Shown one piece after another: positions 1 through 7,158 of a stretch of DNA of 11,074 bases. The stretch lies in contig CAZYOQ010000035.1 of NCBI GenBank assembly GCA_964649145.1, positions 1-11,074 on the forward strand, read 5' to 3'. The position numbers and the translations under genes are program-made. The notes below the pieces were generated by a model. That model was not told where the DNA came from, ran no database searches, and saw only the letters and a program-made list of their open reading frames with translations. How positions within the stretch are numbered: the stretch's first letter is position 1; each line of letters begins with the position of its first letter. Origin of the DNA: MGBC163016 sp964649145. GTDB lineage: Bacteria; Actinomycetota; Coriobacteriia; Coriobacteriales; Eggerthellaceae.

Positions 1-1
1 T

Positions 2-520
2 TTACCTAAAGTCATCACCTTGGTCGCCACCGAGCAGCTTCGCGTTCTGCCTCATATGCTCTTCTTTCTCGGCATAGCTCACGAAATTTTCCGGGGGGTC
101 TTGAATGTCTAGGATCTCGACCTCATAAGTAAGTTTCTCTCCAGCAAGAGGATGGTTCATATCGAATTCTACAATGCCATCCTTGATACCGATGATAGTA
201 GCAAGAACGGGCTCACCATCATCTGAACTGTGCATGACCACGCGCCTTCCAACCTTCAGATTGTTTAGCGGAATCTGGTCAATCGGGATCTTCTGCGTGA
301 AATCGTCAAGATATTCACCATAGGCGTCATACTCGCTAATAGTGAAGGTCTTTTTCTCTCCCACCTCGTTCATTTTAAGAACCTCGTTTTCAAGACCATC
401 AACAACAAGGTTCATTCCTGTTTGAAACTCTAGTGGTTCGTCTGCTGTTGTCTCAACAAAAACAGTGCCATCTTGAAGTGTGCCTTTGATTACTAGCTTG
501 ACTGTTGAACCTATTTCCAT
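2..520 (-). CDS. SlyD-like FKBP-type peptidyl-prolyl cis-trans isomerase
   Basis: A cytoplasmic prolyl isomerase/chaperone of 172 residues. The FKBP fold is split by an insert-in-flap domain, as in SlyD: FKBP part about 1-65, insert about 70-120, then the diagnostic DMNHPLAGEKL at 120-130 that closes the FKBP domain. DAYGEY (65-70) matches the AYG segment that begins the SlyD flap. In family members an Asp usually follows the Phe of the early GxxF segment; here the sequence is GTVFVET, so Val replaces it, which may weaken isomerase activity. The C-terminus lacks the His/Cys-rich metal-binding tail of E. coli SlyD, so a nickel-delivery role is unlikely. The start is supported by GGAGAGGGAGA just upstream. 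It is the last gene visible in a co-oriented series with two trigger-factor-like genes, 77 bases after the previous stop. The family call is firm; the client is unknown. Confidence 0.88.
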   Translation of the reverse strand: MEIGSTVKLVIKGTLQDGTVFVETTADEPLEFQTGMNLVVDGLENEVLKMNEVGEKKTFTISEYDAYGEYLDDFTQKIPIDQIPLNNLKVGRRVVMHSSDDGEPVLATIIGIKDGIVEFDMNHPLAGEKLTYEVEILDIQDPPENFVSYAEKEEHMRQNAKLLGGDQGDDFR

Positions 521-597
521 GAGTCTCCCTCTCCTAGTTTTTCCAAACCATAGCGGCTTTTCTAGCTTTGCTACTAGTAGCTTTACGGCTTTTCTGG
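521..597. other. Short intergenic spacer with direct repeat and palindrome
   Basis: The spacer between the trigger factor and SlyD-like genes contains a 12-base perfect palindrome, GCTACTAGTAGC, at 570-581. A 10-base direct repeat, CGGCTTTTCT, flanks it at 554-563 and 586-595. No clear promoter or U-tract terminator is visible, so the two genes are probably cotranscribed. The repeats may be chance or a weak RNA structure. Confidence 0.4.
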
Positions 598-1902
598 CTA
601 TGAAACCTCGGTAACAATGGCATTATCAGTAAGATAGTCGGTCGCTTTCGTTTGGCGAGCTATCTTTCTCACATCAGCCATACGGTTCGAACTTTCCCAC
701 TGCTTTCGGCTATCTTTACCTTCTTCGCCCTCGAACATCGCATCGATATCGCTATCTTCGATGTTTAAGTCTTTTTCGGTAAACAAAGCTTCCAAAGCAC
801 AATCGATAGAAGCGCGATACTTAGCCTCTTTATCGATCTTCTCTTTCAAGGCATCACCCTCAACACTGTTTTGGAGCATCCATTGCTGAAGGTTAGTGCC
901 CTGCTTTTCCATGTTCTGCATGAATTCGCGACCCACGTCTTGGCGAATGAAGTCGACATAATATTCAGGGACCTCACCATCAAGTTTCTCGATCAGCTTC
1001 TCTATAGCGCGATCCACCTTGATTTTCGGCAGTTCTTTGTTCTTTTGCATGCCAATATTGCGACGCATCTCCTTGTAGAGGTCATCTTTATCCACGCAAC
1101 CTACCTTCACGGCAAGCTCATCGTCAATAGCTGGCAATATCTTTCGTCTGAAACCTTTAACATCCACCACAGCATGCAAATGCCCGTCGCCATAATCTGA
1201 CGTGCCGTCGGGGTTGATAGCATCGAAATCGAATTCGAGAATATCGCCAACCTTAGAGCCAATAACATTCTCGTCAAAAGTTTCAGGCATAACGCCTTCG
1301 CCAAGACCTATCATGCGGCTTTTTGCAGACAGGCCTCCAACAGGCTTATCGTTAGAATCACTTACCGTGATTGTTGCCATAAGATAGTCACCCATCTCGG
1401 CAATATGTTCATCGTCGTCGATTTCCTCAAAAGAGTGGTAGTAGTCTTGAAGAGCCTCAAGTTGTCGATCGATCTCTTCGTCTGTGACCTCTTCTGAAGG
1501 CATTTCAATGGAAACTGGATCATAGTCTGTAAGCTTCATGATAGGAGCTACAGCGCCAGATACAGTGAACTTAAATGGTTTTCCCTCTTCAAGTGTCGTG
1601 TCCACATTGAAGTCGGGGTTTTCGATGAAAAGGATATCAGCGTCGTCAATAAGCTTATAGGCCTGCCCGTTTATGAGAGTCTCGGCAACGCCACCCATTG
1701 CGTTTTCATGTCCTCCAACGCTTTGCTCTAGCACAGCTTTAGGAGCCTTACCTTTACGAAAACCCTTTAGTTCGCGCTTTTGGATATCGGCGAAAAACTC
1801 TTTGGAAGCTTTATCAACATCTTTCGGTGACGCCAGAATGGTTAAGACAAGTTCTTGCTTGCCATCATCCATATATTCCCGGTTTTGCTCGGTTATTTCC
1901 AT
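598..1902 (-). CDS. tig: Trigger factor (ribosome-associated chaperone), probable accessory paralogue
   Basis: A full-length trigger factor of 434 residues, which binds at the ribosomal exit tunnel and shields nascent chains. The ribosome-docking signature GFRKGKAP lies at about 47-54 in the N-domain. A FKBP-like PPIase domain follows at roughly 168-253 (it contains GVMPETFDENVIGSKVGD), and the helical SurA-like C-domain runs from about 256 to 395, opening with the typical LPAIDDELA. The length matches the family. An in-frame ATG at 1908 is possible, but AAGGCGG sits too close to it and is well spaced for the ATG at 1902, so 1902 was chosen. It starts 12 bases after the stop of a trigger-factor C-domain gene. 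Housekeeping tig usually neighbours clpP/clpX; here the neighbours are other chaperones and an AAA+ ATPase. I infer a second, specialised copy, which would need the whole genome to confirm. Confidence 0.9.
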   Translation of the reverse strand: MEITEQNREYMDDGKQELVLTILASPKDVDKASKEFFADIQKRELKGFRKGKAPKAVLEQSVGGHENAMGGVAETLINGQAYKLIDDADILFIENPDFNVDTTLEEGKPFKFTVSGAVAPIMKLTDYDPVSIEMPSEEVTDEEIDRQLEALQDYYHSFEEIDDDEHIAEMGDYLMATITVSDSNDKPVGGLSAKSRMIGLGEGVMPETFDENVIGSKVGDILEFDFDAINPDGTSDYGDGHLHAVVDVKGFRRKILPAIDDELAVKVGCVDKDDLYKEMRRNIGMQKNKELPKIKVDRAIEKLIEKLDGEVPEYYVDFIRQDVGREFMQNMEKQGTNLQQWMLQNSVEGDALKEKIDKEAKYRASIDCALEALFTEKDLNIEDSDIDAMFEGEEGKDSRKQWESSNRMADVRKIARQTKATDYLTDNAIVTEVS

Positions 1903-1914
1903 GTGCATACCGCC

Positions 1915-2691
1915 TTACAAAGTAACAAAAGCGTCAGGGAACTGCTTATTGGCATTGAGTACGTCTTGTGAGGTATCGCCATAACGCAACCATTCAGAGT
2001 CGTGCTCGTTACGCTTAATCATTGCATCTTCCATGACAAGCTTTAAAGCCTTGGTCTTAAGCGCGTAAGCTTCCATCTGCTCAAGACGTCCATCCATCTC
2101 AATCTGACGGCGCTTGTATGCCTTGTCGTCTATGCTGTCACCTGGGATAACCGCGTAGAAGTCCTCCGCGTCAAGCGTCAAATTCTCGTGCGCCGCATAT
2201 GCCTCTAGCGCCGCGTCCTCACGAAGGCTTTGAAGTGTGCGAGCCTTATTGTCCTCATAAAGCTTCTCTTCGGTAATGCCGCGCTCTTCTGCAAACTGGG
2301 CTACATCTTTGCCCTGACGGAAAATCATGTCCTCTAGCCTCATGTTCGCAGCATAAAGGGCATCTTCCACAAGGTCTTCGGGCAGATCTCCCTGAAGTCG
2401 CGTTGCAAGTTCTGCGCAAACAACGTTCTGGTCGGCTAGTTCCTGCACCTCGCGATTGTCGCGGTACATGTTATAGCGAATGAAAATGAGCAACTCTTCA
2501 ACACTATTAAAGTCGTCTGTATGAGCTTTGACCCAAGAATCGGTAAGCTTTGCCTCTTCTCCATCTTTTGCACAGTTGTAATTGAGCCAGTTGATGGCCT
2601 GTTCTTCGATAACGCTTTCTGGTATGCGAACCTCTGGCGCTATAACGTAAACAGGCCCGTAAGAGGTAAGCGTGAAATTGCTCTTCGCCAT
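1915..2691 (-). CDS. Trigger-factor C-terminal-domain-like chaperone, lacking ribosome-binding and PPIase domains
   Basis: A 258-residue soluble protein. Residues about 48-180 resemble the C-terminal SurA-like helical domain of trigger factor: a short arm with DDFNSVEELLIFIRYNMYRD (59-78), then LPEDLVEDAL (103-112), FRQGKDVAQFAEERGIT (124-140) and LTLDAEDF (171-178), in the order seen in that domain. No GFRxGKxP ribosome-docking motif and no FKBP domain are present, and there is no signal peptide, so it differs from periplasmic SurA. A helical charged tail covers about 190-230. GGAGG seven bases before the ATG supports the start. The full trigger factor follows within a dozen bases, so the two are surely cotranscribed and may work together on one client. 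The domain assignment rests on pattern recognition of a divergent sequence; function is inferred. Confidence 0.72.
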   Translation of the reverse strand: MAKSNFTLTSYGPVYVIAPEVRIPESVIEEQAINWLNYNCAKDGEEAKLTDSWVKAHTDDFNSVEELLIFIRYNMYRDNREVQELADQNVVCAELATRLQGDLPEDLVEDALYAANMRLEDMIFRQGKDVAQFAEERGITEEKLYEDNKARTLQSLREDAALEAYAAHENLTLDAEDFYAVIPGDSIDDKAYKRRQIEMDGRLEQMEAYALKTKALKLVMEDAMIKRNEHDSEWLRYGDTSQDVLNANKQFPDAFVTL

Positions 2692-2747
2692 CGATATCCC
2701 TCCGCCTTAATTTGTCTCTATCAAATGCATTTGGCTATTTTACAAAA
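2692..2747. other. Intergenic spacer with 12-base palindrome
   Basis: This spacer lies between the AAA+/methyltransferase gene and the trigger-factor-like gene. It carries the perfect palindrome CAAATGCATTTG at 2722-2733 and the GGAGG ribosome site of the downstream gene. No U-rich terminator is seen, which fits readthrough between the genes. Confidence 0.4.
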
Positions 2748-5168
2748 TTATTGCTTGATTGCGTGAAGGCACACAGCCTTATATGTAGCAAGATCGCCAT
2801 CAACACATTGAACGGTCTTGTCAGGCTTGTATCCCCTGCTAGCATCGACGTCATATTCATCGACGATACGAGGCTTACTGAAGCCAACAGAAGCGAGCAT
2901 CTCGCCATTTTGCCCTTCGGTGAGCGCGGCCTGGATGCTGTTTCCAAGGTCACGCGCAGCATCTAAGAAAGTAGCGTCGTGAGCATCACTTGAAAATACA
3001 GTCTCCATGATAAGAAGCCCACCGGGCTTGAGTACGCGTGCCATCTCGCGAAGAGCCTGCTTTTGGTTGTAAAACAAAGTGATGGCATTGTTTACGTATA
3101 CAGCATCAAACGTTCCGCTTCCGATACTTGCCGCCATCAGGTCTTCAGGGTAGGCCACGCGAAACTCCATATTGTTTCCCTTAAGCCCGCTATCATGCCA
3201 AGCACGATCTGCTCCTTGCTTAGCCTCTTCGATATAAGATTCCACCCAATCGGTGCCCATAGCGAAACCGTCGTTTCCGACCATCGAAGAGATCTTGTAT
3301 ATGCCACGACCCCGACGACATCCTATATCAAGCACTTTTTTACCTTTAAGCTCGCTTGCCGGAAGGTGCATCTTGCAATCACTTGTGAATGCGTATTCAA
3401 GCTCTTTTTCATTGTAATAAGCAGCAAGCACGCTTTGATTCACGCTTTGACCCGCATCCTGGCTGGCGGAATCGCTCACACTTTGAGCCGCATCCTGGCT
3501 GGCTACCTCATCTGCAGCAGAAACATTCGTAGGACGTTGTAAATCCTTCGACGACATTGTTGTACCGCCGCCGATAGCTGCAGCGCCTGCCATGTCGAGA
3601 CTCGTGAAATCTAGCAGGCTGTTATCGCCATGCGCCTTAAAGCTTTCAACATTGGCTTCCAATTCGGCAAGCTGCGAAGCCCTCTCCTCAAGACCCATAC
3701 GCGAACTTTCCACAGACAGCATGTCGCTGAACGAATAATATGCCTCGTTTCCATAGTGAGCTAAGTATTGCGTTGTAGTCTTTCGAGTAGCAAGCTCTGC
3801 CAAAAATACCATCATCTCGCGACTCGAGAAGCAGCTGTCCACGAACTCGAAAGCGTTTGTCATCTTCTTGCTCACGGCGTCAACCATAGGCTGAAGATGC
3901 GCAACTTCTTCTTTGTATGCGCGTTCTAGTGTGTGGAATGCTACATCTCCTTCGCAGGTCTTTTCAGCCGTGCATGTCGAAACGAAGCTTTTGAGTTTAG
4001 ATATGCTTATCTTCTCGCGCCTGATCGCTTGCGCAGACATAATTCCAGAATTAACTTTGCGGGCAAGAGCAGCCTCACGCTTGGAGATTACGGGCACAAG
4101 ACTTAGGTCTATAGTGCCTCCACGGATAAGGCTATCCTTCACTGCGCGGAGTACATCCCTAAGCTCGATAATGACTTCTTCGGTCTCAAGCGTTTCTGCG
4201 CAATCATGGGAAAGGGAATCGATCATGAGACCCATAAGAGCAATTCGCTCATCGAAATCGGCTTTTTCCGCACGCGTCTTGATGGTTCCTGAAGCGCTAC
4301 CATCCAAAATAGAGCCAACTTGGTAGTCTGAACGATACTTTTCAAACAGTGAATAGTAAACCGAGAATTGGTCTGCTATTTCCTCGTCGCGTAAAAACTG
4401 CACGATCAAATCACGATTGACAGGCTTTTCCATCTCCTCATAAAGTGAGATTATGTGGGCAAGATCTTCCCAGCCGCGAGTAGTAACAAACGATTTCCCG
4501 CCACCTGCCTTAGTTTCCACCTTATAGAAACAGTCCTTCTTCGTCTCAAGGAAGGTGGTAACGGCCGGATGCAAACCCACTTGCGAGGCATATGTCTTAA
4601 ACGCGCCGTAATCGGGCGTCACGTCTATTTCGCGAAGGCGATCGAGAGTGACGATATCGAATTCGTGAACTTGCTTGTTATATTCAGGCGGGTTTCCCGC
4701 GCAAACTACAACCCAACCATCAGGCACGCGATGCTTGCCAAAAGTCTTAAACTGCAGAAATTGCAACATGGAAGGGTATAGGGTTTCAGAGACGCAATTT
4801 ATTTCGTCGAGAAACAAGATTCCGCAGTGGATTTCCGTCTTTTTCATGTATTCGTAAATCGCACCAATAATCTCAGACATGGTGTATTCGGAAGCCTCAT
4901 ATTCATAGCCCTCGAAGTTGTGGTGTTCGATTCTTGGTAGCCCCAAAGCAGATTGACGCGTGTGATGCGTCATGGAATATGAGACTATTCCTATCTCTAA
5001 TTCCTGGGCAATTTGTTCCATGATCGCAGTCTTACCAATACCAGGCGCACCTAACAAAAACACCGGACGCTGATGTACAGGAGCGATCACATACATTCCA
5101 GCATCATCAGTTTCCAGATACGCTTCAACCGTGTCTTTAATCTGCTGTTTTGCGCTAGCGATATTCAT
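2748..5168 (-). CDS. Fusion of MoxR-like AAA+ ATPase and class I SAM-dependent methyltransferase
   Basis: An 806-residue two-part protein. The N-terminal half is a MoxR-like AAA+ ATPase: Walker A GAPGIGKT (40-47), Walker B ILFLDEIN (117-124), sensor-1 segment AGNPPEYN (157-164) and the arginine-bearing LDRLREID (175-182). A long helical region follows to about 515. An Ala/Ser/Gln-rich linker (about 525-580) then leads to a methyltransferase (about 582-806) with motif I VLDIGCRRGRG (612-622), an acidic motif II (TDW, 639-641), FDAVYVNNA (687-695) and RVLKPGGLLIME (711-722). The methyltransferase recalls the ArsM/UbiE-like group, but arsenic specificity cannot be supported. The ATPase type normally pairs with DUF2201-like VWA proteins, and just such a gene lies 76 bases upstream. 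AGGAGG precedes the ATG, flanked by TGATC/GATCA arms (5169-5173, 5180-5184) that could place the ribosome site in a small loop. Both domain calls are firm; their joint job is unknown. Confidence 0.88.
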   Translation of the reverse strand: MNIASAKQQIKDTVEAYLETDDAGMYVIAPVHQRPVFLLGAPGIGKTAIMEQIAQELEIGIVSYSMTHHTRQSALGLPRIEHHNFEGYEYEASEYTMSEIIGAIYEYMKKTEIHCGILFLDEINCVSETLYPSMLQFLQFKTFGKHRVPDGWVVVCAGNPPEYNKQVHEFDIVTLDRLREIDVTPDYGAFKTYASQVGLHPAVTTFLETKKDCFYKVETKAGGGKSFVTTRGWEDLAHIISLYEEMEKPVNRDLIVQFLRDEEIADQFSVYYSLFEKYRSDYQVGSILDGSASGTIKTRAEKADFDERIALMGLMIDSLSHDCAETLETEEVIIELRDVLRAVKDSLIRGGTIDLSLVPVISKREAALARKVNSGIMSAQAIRREKISISKLKSFVSTCTAEKTCEGDVAFHTLERAYKEEVAHLQPMVDAVSKKMTNAFEFVDSCFSSREMMVFLAELATRKTTTQYLAHYGNEAYYSFSDMLSVESSRMGLEERASQLAELEANVESFKAHGDNSLLDFTSLDMAGAAAIGGGTTMSSKDLQRPTNVSAADEVASQDAAQSVSDSASQDAGQSVNQSVLAAYYNEKELEYAFTSDCKMHLPASELKGKKVLDIGCRRGRGIYKISSMVGNDGFAMGTDWVESYIEEAKQGADRAWHDSGLKGNNMEFRVAYPEDLMAASIGSGTFDAVYVNNAITLFYNQKQALREMARVLKPGGLLIMETVFSSDAHDATFLDAARDLGNSIQAALTEGQNGEMLASVGFSKPRIVDEYDVDASRGYKPDKTVQCVDGDLATYKAVCLHAIKQ
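3445..3503 (-). repeat. In-frame direct repeat coding the interdomain linker
   Basis: Two 23-base copies at 3445-3467 and 3481-3503 differ at one base and begin 36 bases (12 codons) apart. They encode the repeated Ser-Gln-Asp-Ala-(Ala/Gly)-Gln-Ser-Val pattern in the linker between the ATPase and methyltransferase domains. The exact codon spacing suggests local duplication of a flexible linker. A third short CTTTGA match lies at 3433-3438. Confidence 0.8.
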
Positions 5169-5244
5169 TGATCCTCCTAGATCATCAACTTACTTGCTCT
5201 CGAGCAGAACCTTAGGTGCACGCGACAGCAACTTAGCTTGTAAG
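5169..5244. other. Spacer between VWA and AAA+ genes
   Basis: This 76-base spacer holds the strong AGGAGG ribosome site (about 5173-5178) of the AAA+ fusion gene. I see no convincing promoter and no hairpin followed by a U-run, so the VWA and AAA+ genes are probably cotranscribed. Confidence 0.45.
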
Positions 5245-6966
5245 TCATTTCATTCTTTCTATATCTCGCTCATCAATTGTTAGCTTTATGGCCCAAGGCG
5301 GCACTGGTGGAAGCTCACGCGAGCCATCATCAACAAAGACGAAAGCCACCTCGAAGTCAGGCATTTTCTCTGGAAACTGACCAATGCCATCTGTGAAGTA
5401 GATCATGCCCTTAAGGTCGCTGAACTCACCTTGGGCGCGAAGCATTTCTATATAGTCGAAAGTTGGACGAAAGTCAGTGCCTCCAAAGCCACGTATTACG
5501 AAATTTCCGCCTTCAAGAAGTTTTTTGACGTCGCCAACATCTTTTATTTTGAGGTCGCTTTGAACTTTAGAGTCGGCCTGAATAACGTGGATATTCACCT
5601 CACGCGAAAAATCTTCCGATTCTTTCAAAATAGAGAAAGTGTGCTCGATAAACTTACGAACCAACGGACCGCTCACAGATTCTGAAGTGTCTATCGCAAT
5701 GGCAAAGTCGTGTACTGTGTCGGATTCCTTGTATTCAAGGGGTTCTATAAAGGGCATATTGCCATACATATCCATACCGAAAGTGTAATAGGTGTAGTCG
5801 AACTCTTCTGGGTTCAAGCGTATCTGCTCGGTTATGGTCATGAACTTGCGAAGGAAGTCTGTGTAGTCGTAGGTCTTCCTGTTAGCAAGCGCCAAGTTCG
5901 CTATAAGGTTTCCTGCCTCATCCCCCCATTCTTTGGAGAATGTCTCGAGGTTCATCTCAATCTCTTTAGCAAGCTCTTCCCATTCGCGCCTGTCGGCTTC
6001 TTCATTTGTGTGGTCGTTTTCAATGTCGCCAAAGTTAACCATTCCATCGCTAGTATCTTCAGCCTCATCATCTGGTGTTTCAGACGCAGAATCATCATTT
6101 GCTTGCGCTTCTTCCTCGCCGCCTTGCGAGCGGCTCTCTTCTTCACCAGACTCATCATTTCCAAGGGTTTCAGTGCACAAGCCGTCATTTTGGAAGTCGG
6201 GGTTTTCGTCATCCTCGATCATTTCCTCATTCGGGTCGTTGTCGGGAGTATCGCCTGAAGCTTCCTCACGCGCGTTCGCTGGCCATGCAGCATGGTCGTC
6301 GCGTTCAAAAAGATGCTGCCATTCGGTCAGGTTTCCACGACCGATGCCATTATGATGCTGCCCCTCAGATGTTTGAACTAGCGCTTTAAGAAATTCATAC
6401 ACCTTGTTTGGAAGAAAGCTTCCCGAGGCAAGCGTCACCTCGTCGATGACGCTTTTGCGAAGCTTGTCATCCTCGCTTGGAAAACGATCGCCACACAGAT
6501 CTATTGCCACACTTTCAACTATCATGTCGCAAGTTAAAGACCAAGCCTGAGCATTCTTATGAGTTCTATCGTATGGGTGCTTGAAAATGCAATGAAAGAC
6601 CATATGAAGATAATCTCGCACCATTTCATCAAACGATTGCCTAAATCGGGCGATTATGCGTTCTGGATCGTAGTAGATCTTGCGGCCATCAGTTCCTATC
6701 GGATACAACATTCCGCTTCGCTGCGGCACTAGATTCATTCTCCAAAGAGCACGATCAAGGAAGCGGAATTTCAGCATCAGCTGGACACGAGCCTCTTCGA
6801 TTATGTCTTCTGCAAGCTTATCCTCGTCATGTCGACGTTTCTGTACAAGCTCGGCCTGGCTTATGCGGGCAACCTCCTTCGATGCCTGCATGGTCTGCAT
6901 GCCAGAGACCCCCTCTTTGGGAGTCAAGAATTCATCGCCGTGGTATTGAGTCTTTATCGGTTCCAT
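5245..6966 (-). CDS. VWA-like protein with DUF2201-type putative metallopeptidase domain
   Basis: A 573-residue cytoplasmic partner protein for a MoxR-type ATPase. The N-terminal domain (about 50-200) has YLHMVFHCIFKHP at 119-131 and WSLTCDMIVE at 142-151, the layout of the DUF2201 putative metallopeptidase domain. The helix reads HMVFH, so the Glu of HExxH is absent and proteolysis is doubtful. A highly acidic, probably disordered segment spans about 232-330. The C-terminal VWA-like domain (about 415-573) keeps a complete MIDAS: DTSES (426-430), GGTDF (495-499) and FTDG (524-527). The AAA+ partner gene follows 76 bases later. The first ATG has no Shine-Dalgarno sequence and lies nine bases after a TATAAT, which would give a nearly leaderless mRNA. 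An internal ATG at 6900 (Met23) has GAGGGGG eight bases upstream and is a real alternative start. Confidence 0.87.
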   Translation of the reverse strand: MEPIKTQYHGDEFLTPKEGVSGMQTMQASKEVARISQAELVQKRRHDEDKLAEDIIEEARVQLMLKFRFLDRALWRMNLVPQRSGMLYPIGTDGRKIYYDPERIIARFRQSFDEMVRDYLHMVFHCIFKHPYDRTHKNAQAWSLTCDMIVESVAIDLCGDRFPSEDDKLRKSVIDEVTLASGSFLPNKVYEFLKALVQTSEGQHHNGIGRGNLTEWQHLFERDDHAAWPANAREEASGDTPDNDPNEEMIEDDENPDFQNDGLCTETLGNDESGEEESRSQGGEEEAQANDDSASETPDDEAEDTSDGMVNFGDIENDHTNEEADRREWEELAKEIEMNLETFSKEWGDEAGNLIANLALANRKTYDYTDFLRKFMTITEQIRLNPEEFDYTYYTFGMDMYGNMPFIEPLEYKESDTVHDFAIAIDTSESVSGPLVRKFIEHTFSILKESEDFSREVNIHVIQADSKVQSDLKIKDVGDVKKLLEGGNFVIRGFGGTDFRPTFDYIEMLRAQGEFSDLKGMIYFTDGIGQFPEKMPDFEVAFVFVDDGSRELPPVPPWAIKLTIDERDIERMK

Positions 6967-6975
6967 ACTAAAAAA

Positions 6976-6981
6976 ATTATA
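6976..6981 (-). promoter_or_regulatory. Candidate internal promoter (-10 TATAAT) for the VWA gene
   Basis: A perfect TATAAT on the minus strand ends nine bases before the annotated ATG. A weak -35-like TGCCAA lies 17 bases further upstream. Initiation at the usual distance would leave a leader of only about 0-3 bases. The AT-rich surroundings make a chance match possible. Confidence 0.45.
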
Positions 6982-7013
6982 AATTCAAATAATCAGGATT
7001 GGCACAACTGAGC

Positions 7014-7119
7014 GAGCGAAACATCCAGTGGTTTATATTCGTACGTCTGAGGGCCAAGCGGCCTTCGCGCCGCGCCGAGCCCGAAGAAAGTACGAAGATG
7101 AACCGCTGGGGTTCCGCGC
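7014..7119. repeat. Long imperfect palindrome / structured RNA element
   Basis: Arms at 7025-7044 and 7090-7109 are inverted repeats matching at 17 of 20 positions. Inside them are nested pairs GGGC/GCCC (7051-7054 with 7079-7082) and GCGGC/GCCGC (7058-7062 with 7069-7073) around a CTTCGC loop. Outside them, weaker pairing continues to about 7014 and 7119. Two of the three arm mismatches become G-U wobbles if the plus strand is transcribed, while they are C/A clashes on the minus strand. The element is more GC-rich than the flanking genes. It could be a palindromic interspersed repeat, a structured noncoding RNA, or an mRNA stability element between two operon genes. No RNA family was recognised. 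Confidence 0.65.
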
Positions 7120-7126
7120 AGCGACC

Positions 7127-7158
7127 GATTGATTTTGAGTTATAGCTCAAAATCAATC
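7127..7158. repeat. Perfect 13-bp inverted repeat spanning the LRR gene stop codon
   Basis: GATTGATTTTGAG at 7127-7139 and its exact reverse complement at 7146-7158 flank a six-base loop. The structure covers the last codons and the TAA of the leucine-rich repeat gene. No U-run follows on the minus strand, so it is not a standard intrinsic terminator. It may block 3' exonucleases or tune expression of the genes beyond. Confidence 0.7.

Noticed and set aside
871..1984. Plus-strand open frames opposite the trigger factor genes
   Set aside because: They overlap clearly recognisable trigger factor coding sequence and show no family signature of their own.
2748..3420. Naming the methyltransferase domain arsenite methyltransferase (ArsM)
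   Set aside because: The overall pattern is similar, but I cannot match the conserved arsenic-binding cysteines of ArsM, and no ars genes are nearby.
3433..3503. Repeated CTTTGA...CTGGCTGGC units, considered as a CRISPR-like or tandem repeat array
   Set aside because: Only two full copies exist, they are in frame inside one coding sequence and encode a low-complexity linker.
5710..6389. Several long plus-strand open frames opposite the VWA gene
   Set aside because: They lie across the acidic-linker region, where biased codons keep the opposite frames open, and no domain or ribosome site supports them.
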